50,029 nt of DNA, taken from assembly GCA_002751075.1 (NCBI GenBank), contig NAOQ01000018.1:292603-342631 (forward strand). Direction: 5' to 3'. Origin of the DNA: Ichthyophonus hoferi (Eukaryota; Opisthokonta; Ichthyosporea; Ichthyophonida; Ichthyophonidae). How positions within the stretch are numbered: the first letter of the stretch is position 1; every line of letters begins with the position of its first letter. A program made the position numbers and the translations under genes. Positions 37,415-47,482 of this stretch are shown piece by piece. The notes under the pieces were generated by a model. That model was not told the origin of the DNA and ran no database searches. It saw only the letters and a program-made list of their open reading frames with translations.

Positions 37415-39220
37415 TGCTGGGCTAGCGGTAGAAACAATTCTCCGCTCTGATTCCCTTGTAATAGAAGACAACGTAAGAGAAAGCGTGTATATTTGCCCTA
37501 TCTCTAGATATCTATTACGATTATATTTGGCTATTACTGAAGTAAGGATTCCTAGTTTGTTTAGGTGTGATGGTGCTCATAGTACAGTGTGAGTCATCAG
37601 CGAGGGGTGCTAAGGTTGTGTGTATGTAATGAGAATTGTTTCACGCAAAAGTGGTTGAACAATTATTGGTAGGAGAGAGGCTCTCAGAATACTGGCGCTT
37701 ATTTTCAAGTGCTAGTAGAGAACTGGGCATTACAATAAAAATACATTGATTACAGAATACAGGTCAAGTATCTTCTAATCATTAAAGTAAAGTACATATA
37801 TATATATCTATAAGAAACGCAAAGCTTTGTTTTATGATGGTTTAAATGTTATTACCCATGATTATTATTGGTTGTTTCCGATCATTATATCCTTTCCGCA
37901 ATATCTATATCTGTTTATCGCGAGTGTAAATTCTAGCTGCTTTCGTCAACGTCAATGGGACCATCGTAAGATCCTTATTGACTAATACAATTCACCGCAG
38001 AGGCGGCCCACTAGACTTATCTGACTATGCTGTCTCGATGAGTCATTTGAATGGCTCTTTAGCTAATTTCCTCATTAAATGCAAGTGCTCGCATTTCATG
38101 CCTTGACAAATCAATTTACATGATTAAGAAAGTTATTCAATCAACTAATATTGGACCAACCATTTCATGATCCGCTTATTACTAGAACTTCGACCGAACT
38201 ATATGTTCATTCGAAGTTAAAGGTCTTGCAACATAGTTATTACCTACAAAGTCATACCCATTTGAGATAAATATACTTATTTTGCATATGAGATTCAAAT
38301 GGACCCAATCTAAGACATAACTATGCCTGCTTAGCTTCTTGGTAAATGACTGGTCTGTCAGTTATGCTCAGTTTAAAAACTAAAAGATTAGATCGGAATT
38401 AATGTTTATGTTGCAAAACCGTTAACTCTGAATGAACACGATGGGCCGAAGTTCTGGTAACTAAGCGGATCATGAAATGATTGGTCCATTATTAGTTGAT
38501 GAAATAATAGATTTGTCAATACATGGAATATAAGCACTTAATAAATGAGTAAATCGGTTCAAGAGCCATACAATATATCAACAAGGCAATATCAGATAAG
38601 TCTAGTGGTCCTCAGTGTGGGCCTCAGTGGTCCTCAGTGAATTGTATTAGTCAAAAGGACCTTTACGATGGGTCCCATTGACATTGATGAACACAGCTAG
38701 AATTTACATTTGCGATAAATGGATATTGTGGAAAGAATTAAATGATCGGAAACAACTAATAATAAATATGGATAATGACGTTTAAACCATTATAAAACAA
38801 AAGCTTGCATTTCTTATATATAAATATACTTTGTCTTAATGCTTAGAAGACGCTTGGCCTGTATTCTATAATCATTGCTTTTTTATTGTAATGTCTAGTT
38901 CTTTACTAGCATTTGAAAATAAACATCAGTGTTCTGAGAACCCTTCTCCAATCAATAACACTGAGAATTGCTTAGCCACTTTCGAGTAGAACAATACTCA
39001 TTACATACACACAACATTGGCACCTTTCACTGATTAAGCACGTTGTACTATAAACACTATCACACTTAAACGAACTAAAATAAGAACCCCTCCTTCAGCA
39101 ATAGCTGGATATAATCAGAATAGAAATCTAGAGATCGAGTCAACATATATGCCTTTCTCTTACATTGCTTTCTATTACAAGTGAATCAGACCTAAGAGCT
39201 ATCTCCTATGCTAATTCAGC
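37415..39220. repeat. 1.8-kb imperfect palindrome (long inverted repeat)
   Basis: The left arm (about 37415-38248) is the reverse complement of the right arm (about 38399-39220), with a spacer of about 150 bases. Similarity is continuous along the arms at roughly 80% by eye; the differences look rich in transitions with small indels. Matching landmarks: TTGTAATAGAA near 37458 pairs with TTCTATTACAA near 39170; GGATCATGAAATG near 38470 pairs with CATTTCATGATCC near 38160. Similarity stops abruptly at both outer ends (left GCTGGGCTAGC, right GCTAATTCAGC then a 12-base A run). No open frame fits a transposase. It could be a foldback-type or non-autonomous DNA transposon, an inverted segmental duplication, or the template of a long hairpin RNA. 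No clear target-site duplication was seen. Confidence 0.9.
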
Positions 39221-40199
39221 AAAAAAAAAAAACTTCCACAATGACTAAATCATAAATTACAGATTACTATAGGGTTACAAACTCAAACTATTATAGTTTA
39301 CAATCTATCAGATATGGAAATTCTGAAGCACAATTTAATTCTTGTAATTATTGTTTAATTTTCACTTTATAATTATTCTAGAATACTTAGCTTCAAATAA
39401 ACACATTTTTTTATCAAATTAATATAAGATATTTTACCTTGTCCACTGCTCAAGTAACTTTCAAGTGGCAGCAGAGGCCTAGTAAAAATTGTTACTAAAC
39501 ACGAATTAATTGTATGTTATCATAGGAACATTAGCATACTGTTGAGATAATTAATGGCTTAACGTAATATATGCACAATTGCTAATTATACTAGAACCAT
39601 AACATTAGCGGTACAATCTTATATACTCCTCAAATACTTAAATACACCCAAACACATACTGGCTAGATATGACAACAGCTTCACATATGCTACTTGGTCT
39701 TCTTTCTCCTTATCTTCTAATAAAAATTAATACTGTTAATTTCTTTGTTCCATCTCGAGTTATTTCTGAGCTCCTCTGGGTCAAATGATCGTTGTATTTA
39801 ATTTATAATTGCAGTCAATTGTGGCACTGTTAGTGAATATGGCATTTCTTTCCTGATACATTTAACCTTTTTTATCATCAAAGATGGTATGTACTCTTGT
39901 ACACATAGATATAATAGTGAAAACAAATATACCTTTAAGTCATAGGTGTAAGAAGCATTGAAACGTTTGATAACTTTTGTTTTGCTTCCTATAATAAATA
40001 ATACAAAAAGCGTACACCTCCTAGAACATCACTTTCTTCTCAATGTCCTCATTTTATGGCTAATAACTATGGGGTGAAAGTTAAAAGGTTTTCTTTACAA
40101 TGACAAATGTATCATGAGGATTCACTGTCCAAATTGAACGTTGATAGATCTAAATCAGAGGCTCTCTAAGACTTACCTAAATATGTGGTAGCTACCAGG
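39221..40199. other. Intergenic, no gene seen
   Basis: AT-rich sequence with many stops in all frames; nothing recognised. Confidence 0.4.
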
Positions 40200-40760
40200 C
40201 CATTGGCATGACCAGCATAGGCATTATGAAAATTCTTATTGTATGGTTTAACTTTGATATTGGCAGGGAAAGTTATTGATCACTGTCTGCCCTGTCAATT
40301 TCTAGCTTGGATCTTTTTGGTCTTCTTTGGTATGAATGGTTTCTCCCTGAATTGCTGTCATCTTCTAGAACTGGTTCCTTTAGTCACTTACTAAAAGACA
40401 ACTACTGTCTTGTGACCCTCTTAAAACATGCTATGTTAAAAAAAATTGCATTATAAAGATTCATGATGTCAACTCTTGAATAATGCTCTTCTTTGAAAAA
40501 ATATGTATGTGATGATACTAAAGTATTTATTTTTAGATTGTACCTATGCATGTAAACAATCAATTCTGTGGATTTATTGAGAATTCCTTTTCACCTTTTA
40601 CTGATCATGAAGCTCTGTACGCCTTTTCCATATTATCAGGTCTTAATAAGGTCTTTAATGACTATGTCAAACGTTATTTTATTTTCTATTTCCAATTTAA
40701 AACCTCTAAGTTTCTTGGCTGTAGCACAGTCTTTTCCTGTTCATTAAAAGGCTGACTATT
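40200..40760 (+). mobile_element. Possible fossil fragment of a Ty3/gypsy-like retroelement
   Basis: Around 40275-40310 one frame reads IDHCLPCQF, which resembles the zinc-binding HHCC end of gypsy-type integrases, with H..GI.K-like residues shortly before it in another frame. The region is clearly broken and old, no terminal repeats were recognised, and the rest of such an element cannot be traced. The resemblance is short and could be chance. Confidence 0.22.
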
Positions 40761-43379
40761 CCTATTCTGACAGATTACCCCCGCACTCTATATATTATCC
40801 TAATCTCTTAGAGATATCTTTGCTATCAAATTATAGCCTGAGGTTACTCTAAGTATAGCATGTGAATTAATCAATATTCCATCCAGCTTGCAGTCTTTGA
40901 TGCATAGCAACAGAATGGTGGCAATAGTATTGCGCTACTACCTCTACTTTTTGATAAATTATCTGGATTATTAAGTTCCTCCCTTATAGGATATGTATTA
41001 ATAGCTTGGATACCTTTTAATATCCTCATGGTGACAAAAGTATTTTCAATTCATTGCGTGTAGATGAGACTATATCTTTCCCAAGTAAACATATAACTCT
41101 TCTGTAGCAGGAATAAAATGTCATCCTTATTGAATTGGCCTCCATAATTCTTTTTAATTTAGCTGATTTTTTTCATCAAGAACATGGATTCTTCCTCACT
41201 ACCTTACTCAATGTCTGTCTATTTGAGTCACCGTAGAAACTCTGTTTTTGGCTAGAAGTCCTATTCAACGATTTATGTTCACCTGCATGTTTGAGGATGA
41301 AGACGTTTTGCAGAACTATTAAGGCTTAAGGATATATGGCTAGGACTACAACGTGTAGATATATTGAAAACTTTCACATATGTATGACTCTTTCAAAGTA
41401 TTGGCATAGATTTATCATATAGTATCCACGTTTCTATTATATGTGCAAGAAATAGGTAACTGAGGTTAATAAACCATTCTAATCCGTGTCTCCATAAGCA
41501 CAGGTAACCCCTGCTGCTATATTTTATTCTAGATTATTTCTTACAAACTAGAGCGTAGTATGAATATAATACAACATTATGGCGTTTAACATGGTTTCAG
41601 CAAACTTTCTCATATGTAGTGCAAATTAGGAAGAGAAGCGAAAGGGGGGTGTGAAAAACATGTAAAGCTACTGTAGCAGTTTAAATATCATATCTTAGAT
41701 CTTCTTTGATTATCTCATGTCACATGATGAATACAATTTGAATTATCACTAAAAGAAAATGCCAGTACTTGGCCTCCCTATAAGCATCAAAATCAGTACA
41801 CTGGTATTAACCTTTCTTTTTCTATGAATGCTAAAAGTAGAATTCTTCAAGTAGATGACATGTGAATGCTTAAAATAAATAGTAGAAATAGTGTACACTT
41901 TGAATAGAAAAATAATGAGCCTAGAAACTGCAAGTAGAAATCAAAACTTTATTGATATTAAAAAGAATAATTTTTCAAAATAATAAACTGCCAAAAAATT
42001 TTAATACCCTTCTTTAAAATGAACTGAATATAAGCACTAATATATATGCTGAAAATAATAAGTAGAAACAGGAGCATTCGCGTGACCTATATTGGTTTAT
42101 AAGAAAAGGGAATACCTACTTAAGGGGCGTTTTAAAGGGTCCCTTTCTATCAGGACTTGCCTTAGACAGGATGTCTAAGCAATGACTTATCTGGACCCAA
42201 AGCATATAATCTGGAATGGCTTACTATATAGTCGCAGGACCTCTGCCATTGGCTGGTTCAATTTTGATTGATTATCTTGGACTGGCATTCAACAGCAATA
42301 GATTGCACAAGTCATTTTTCCAGACTACATATATATTGTAAAAAAAATTTGACTCAGATGTAATTGAATCTATTGGAGTGATTCGAAGGGTCAAGGTTTC
42401 CTCACTTGTGTGAGGTAAGTTCTTCTCATCGTATTCCATTTGCTAAATGGCAATCGTCGTATCCTCTGCGGAATCTACGCCAGCCCTTACTCTTTTCAAA
42501 TTGTCGGTATCAATGGGGATAGATGCCTTCTCAATATCCACAGTACCAGTGATAGCAGGGATGAGTGTGTGATGTGAATGGAGATATGTTAATAACTGTT
42601 TTTTTTTTTCAGTTCTTCCGTTTCTAATTTAATTTTCCTTTTGAACTTATTCATACTCTCTTTCTTAAGTTAAGTAATTGTTTTGTTTTTATTTCTCTAA
42701 TCGGGTGCCTGCCAATAGATTTGGTTTGTTGATAGCTTTTCGCTCTGGCTCAGTATAGAACCCTTCCTTTTAAACCTTTGTTTTACCACAAATACTAACT
42801 TTTAGTTAACACCGATGTAGCTTAAATGGGACTAGTCATACATACTCTAGTTGGTTAATACAATTCATAAAACAAAATTACAGAGACTCACTAGGGAAGT
42901 CTGATCTTATCTCCATAAGGTTATATTAGTGTTTCTTTACTTTAATAACTCATTAACTCTAATGTAAGTATATGCAAACTGTACATTGATAAACTAAGCT
43001 AACGTTCTTGTAACATAAATAAATAAGCTGTAACAAAACAAACATTGAATGCTTTGTGAACGTGATTTTGAATCAGAAATTCTGGTCGTAACAATATATA
43101 ATAGTAATTGCTAATAATATTAAATTATTATAGATAAATAAAGAAATACCTAAATTAAATAAATATCCCTGTTTTAACACTCTCTTTTAGCCTAGGCGGA
43201 TTCTTTTACGTAGGGCATAAGAACTATGAAAAAGGAATAAGGAAAGAACCTTAGCGTGGTGACTACTTAACTGTAGGGTTGTAGCTCACTAAATAAACCA
43301 GGTAATTCCTGTTGGCATACATTAGTAACTGTGGCATGGCGCCTAATGCGGAAAAACAAAAAACAAAAGAATAAAAAGG
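40761..43379. other. Intergenic, no gene seen
   Basis: About 2.6 kb without supported genes. It may contain further degraded repeat sequence, but I could not identify any. Confidence 0.4.
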
Positions 43380-43870
43380 CATTTGACCAAACTGCAAGTT
43401 AAATGTTCCTGCAGACTCTAGTATCCGGCATCTGGGGGCTGGCGGCTGAGGTGATATGTGGATGTTGCCTACTGGTTTTGTACATTACATTGGTGTCACT
43501 TTGAAGCTGTATATGTTGATAGTTCAAATCTAGATTTGTTAACTGTACAACATTCAATGCTCAGCTAGGATACTCTGGTAGGTATACAAAGATACTAGCT
43601 GTGCTGGTAGTAAGGACAGGCCAATCACGATATATGGTTAACAGCAAATAACTACCAATTGGCCATCATCTCCAGTAGCAACACCACAAACCATGACACC
43701 CCTCTACTGAAGGACTTCCCTGGAGAGATGACATATTCCTCTTAGATGCAGCTACTTATTCTCAAAATATATTATGCCGCCTTCAATTTCCTGGCCTGGT
43801 TGCCATCACAACGCAGTAGCTTCCAAAGGTCAGTTTGGCCTTCTACAAAGTATCCCAGCTAATACTAAAT
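43380..43870 (-). pseudogene. Possible decayed kelch-like coding relic
   Basis: This stretch is richer in GC than its surroundings. On the minus strand it gives short pieces in different frames: MVCGVATGDDGQLVVIC, then TTSTASIFVYLPE, then DTNVMYKTSRQHPH. These recall kelch-repeat strands (hydrophobic run, small residues, W/Y-K-T-S turn). No frame stays open for more than a few dozen codons and the double-glycine hallmark is not intact, so it would be a dead gene fragment. The call is tentative. Confidence 0.22.
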
Positions 43871-44720
43871 AAATGTGCTTTCAGTAAGCCTACTTGAAGA
43901 CCTCACGAGACATATTTGAAGCACTCATTACTTTGGTATTCCTTTAATTGTTATCGGATTAGAGATCACAGGAATGAACCTGCCTCTAACTATTTTTAGC
44001 ACTATATAACATCGATATTTATTGAAAAAATGTTTTGGGGAAAATACTTCATTCATAGTTATCATAGATGTTGCCTGCTTAACAGGAACCACTCCCTTAA
44101 ACCTGAAAAGTAATTAGGGTTAGTAGCCCCTTAATGAGAAGCATATACCTTTTTGGTATTAAATAATTATGCATGTCATCTCTGCTGTGAATTGCTATTG
44201 TTCCTAAAGAATTATAACTCAATATAGAATTCAACTTAGCATTCCATAACCCCTATTGACCCTCTCTTCCTGGTTAACAAAGAATCATGCTATGAATGCA
44301 TAAATGCTATTACTTACGGGTTTACATTTGCACTAAAGGTTCACGGTTGTGTGAGTCTATCAATATTTCTTTGGCAATAAACAACAATTGCTACAATTAT
44401 GGCATAATATATATGTGTAATTGTATAACATATATTATCATAACACCAATAAGCCTTTTTATGCACATTCTCATCAATTCAAAAAGGTCTTAATCGTAAA
44501 TAAAGGCACAAGTAGCATTCATATTAGCTATTTCGGCAAAACCGAATTATCCCAAGCAAATATGTAATTATTTTTCTAAATGGTCCTAGTCTGGCTGAAA
44601 ACAACCAATAATAATAATAATATGCTAATAATTTTTTCAGTAGATGGTTATATTACTAAATGTTTTTAGGGCAAACCCCGAGTAAGTTAGTCATTGTTGC
44701 CATATCATACTAGTCAAGTG

Positions 44721-44732
44721 TATTATTATTAC

Positions 44733-44767
<35 letters not shown>

Positions 44768-44842
44768 TTATTATTATTATTACTATTATTATCATTGTTA
44801 TTATTACTATTATAATCATTGTTATTATTATTGTTATTGTTA

Positions 44843-44880
<38 letters not shown>

Positions 44881-44908
44881 GTTATTGTTATTGTTATTGT
44901 TATTGTTA

Positions 44909-44949
<41 letters not shown>
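44721..44949. repeat. Compound trinucleotide microsatellite
   Basis: About 230 bases of trinucleotides: a pure TAG block, then TTA/CTA/TCA units, then alternating TTG-TTA units, then TTA. The period of three leaves an open frame on the minus strand coding only Ile/Thr/Val-type runs, which is not a gene. Confidence 0.95.
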
Positions 44950-44951
<2 letters not shown>

Positions 44952-45300
44952 TTTTACTGTAACTATAAACACGATAAAAGACCTAGGATGGTTTCCGAAT
45001 AGAACAGACAATAAAAAAACAACCAATATACCGTCGCTCCTGAGTATAATTATCACTGGTTATCTAACTTTATGCATTGAAATTTAAAAAAATGTGTCTT
45101 AAGAGCTATTGTATACTTATAAATATGAATATACTTACTATATTTGATACAAATACAAGCACTAGGATAAGCAATACTGATATAAACACTACCTTTAATA
45201 TACAATTTTTTGGATTTCAGTTCATATAAATGTCCAAACCAACAAACCATAACGGTTAGAACAAGCAAGTTGTCATTACCACATAACATAGTATCTCTTG

Positions 45301-45750
45301 TCAACATTCAAAACAAAGCACCAATTTTAGACTTGATCGTCTGCCCTGACAACCCTTATATAAATAATACCAAGTGATAAAAAAAAAAGATAAGAACATA
45401 AAGATGAACATAAATACATCACCCCTATACCTTTTCTCTGACCAATGACTACAAGTACTTCTGGGAATGGTTGGAAATGCTGGTCTAGAGTCCATTGAAA
45501 GGTCTGAGGCTACATGTGCAATCCCTTCATCTTCAAGCTGCATTCTCTGACAACCTTCATCTAAAACTTCTTGTGGATTTTCCAGTGAAATGGGGTTTGG
45601 CTTATCAATACAGCTTTCGTTTTCCTTGTCTGATATTGTGGCTGTAGCTATAGGTAGTTCAACCTCGGTTAACTCAAGTTCAGAAGTGTTGGCAGAAGAT
45701 TTATCCAGGAAGGCTGGGTCTTCGGACCTCTGACTATTTACTCCAACCAT
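45301..45750 (-). CDS. Hypothetical small membrane protein ORF, 149 aa
   Basis: I do not recognise this protein. The first about 105 residues are acidic and Ser/Thr/Pro/Glu-rich (ELELTEVELP, SDKENESCIDKP, QRMQLEDEG), with normal-looking codon and amino-acid use in a region where other frames are AT-driven. Residues about 110-128 (VFMFIFMFLSFFFITWYYLY) form one hydrophobic span followed by basic KGCQGRRSSLK, so a single-pass membrane protein is possible. Alternatively it is a first coding exon using the donor AAAAG|GTATAG near 45430, which would remove the hydrophobic tail and continue downstream in an exon I could not find. It is isolated from the other genes and its expression is unknown. 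Confidence 0.4.
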   Translation of the reverse strand: MVGVNSQRSEDPAFLDKSSANTSELELTEVELPIATATISDKENESCIDKPNPISLENPQEVLDEGCQRMQLEDEGIAHVASDLSMDSRPAFPTIPRSTCSHWSEKRYRGDVFMFIFMFLSFFFITWYYLYKGCQGRRSSLKLVLCFEC

Positions 45751-47263
45751 ATTGAAAAGGAAAAAGGAAAAAAATGCTCACAAACAGGTCTATGAAGCCA
45801 GGGTTAATGTAATGCATAATAAAACAAAAATAAAAACAAATAGAATGAAAAATTGTTATACCATAAAACTTTTTGTTTAGTGTCGAGATTTGTTAATTAA
45901 TAAAAATCGCTTGAACTACTCTAGGGTGTAAATTTTCAATGACATTAATTGTAAATTAATTAATAATTATTTCCCGCCAAATACTCAAGAGTATAAACCA
46001 ATAATAAACCGCTAATAGTGACCTAATATGAATTTACCAATGACTATGAAATATTTGGAATTCGTTTAAAGTAAAATAACAAAACACAAATGAATTTAGG
46101 TATTGTGAAGTCGGCTTTTGGCAATTTCAGTCCAAAAAATGTTTTTTGAAAACAAGTCATACGCTGCTAAAAAGGAAATAAAAATTAAACATACAAAGAT
46201 ATTCTTTTGAGAAATAAGTGCATCTCAATCCGAATATGCCTTTTTCAGCTTAACATCCGGTAGTTTTAACATTTCATTTGTATGTTTTTCCTTTACTGTG
46301 TTATTACTTCTCTTATATTCTTAAAACAGTTAATAATAAATATGATAGAATTATTAAATTTTCGATAGATTTAAAACTGTTTGAAAAATAAAGAATAAAT
46401 TCCAGCATTTTCTAGCTGCCTACTGACGGCATTTGAAAAATGTTTTGCTCCAGTTTGCGGTATATAAGCTTAACTTAATATTCTTGTATGAAGGGTTATA
46501 TATATATTTGTCTCCTTACACTATTATTATTTCAATTGCAATATAACACTTTTTCGACTACTTTTATAGTGGTTATCCTTGTCTGATATTATTATTCTAC
46601 CTATATTAATACATTAATTTAATTTTTATAATACAGTATGTTATTTATTTTATTATATCAAAAGTCCGGTATTTAAAACCCCTCTAAGTTGTGGAACAAT
46701 AATAGCATTTGAATAAAAATATATAATAACATTTCCTAATGTAATCTTAGTTTAAAATTACCCGTATTAGTATACTTATGGCCATTAACACCGCTATATC
46801 TTAATACCTTTATACGCATATGATTTGGTTATACCTTATATAGGATCAATCAATTATTATTGGTGACTAGTTATTTAGACCTATGGTATATACACATAAA
46901 AACCTACATATAGCAACTATATTGTGATTGAATGCAATGATTTGTATCTTAACATAAATGAACTATAAAATAGGACTATGCCACACTAAAGTATAGTTCT
47001 CATTATTATTTTTGTTCAAGAAATCAACAACCCATATCTTGCGATATTATACCTCTAAAGTTTTATAAAGCAACCGTAGTGTATCCTTGACTGTTTTTTC
47101 TGTTTTCAGGGAGTATTATTAATAGTATTGTATTGAAAGACTGAAAAGACAAAAGAGCATTAATTTATATTATTATCATTCTAAGATAATAAATTGTTTG
47201 TTTATTACTATTTATAATCCAGTGACAACAATTATAAAACTATTTTTCAAGCTTAGATTAACA
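45751..47263. other. AT-rich intergenic region
   Basis: Nothing beyond AT-rich sequence is seen; no open frame of note. Confidence 0.5.
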
Positions 47264-47269
47264 TTTATT
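47264..47269 (-). terminator. Poly(A) signal for the chitin-binding-like gene
   Basis: Minus-strand AATAAA about 214 bases past the stop codon of the gene at 47483, a normal 3' UTR length. Confidence 0.5.
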
Positions 47270-47482
47270 GGAATAATATACATCAAAAACTTATTACATT
47301 TTTAAAACTAATTAACTTAATCATGGAAAATATCTGACCGTGAAAGCTGAAAATTTTGATATTTGGCGAAGTTGAAAATCCAATGTGTGATTCCATTTGA
47401 ATTTTCTATTAAACAATATATTCGCTTTATCAATTTTCCAATCTTTCTAGCCAGTTCAGCCAAATATGTATTATAGGAAGGA

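Noticed and set aside
44691-45056. 121-codon minus-strand open frame of Ile/Thr/Val/Leu.
   Set aside because: It is produced by the trinucleotide microsatellite and has no coding features.
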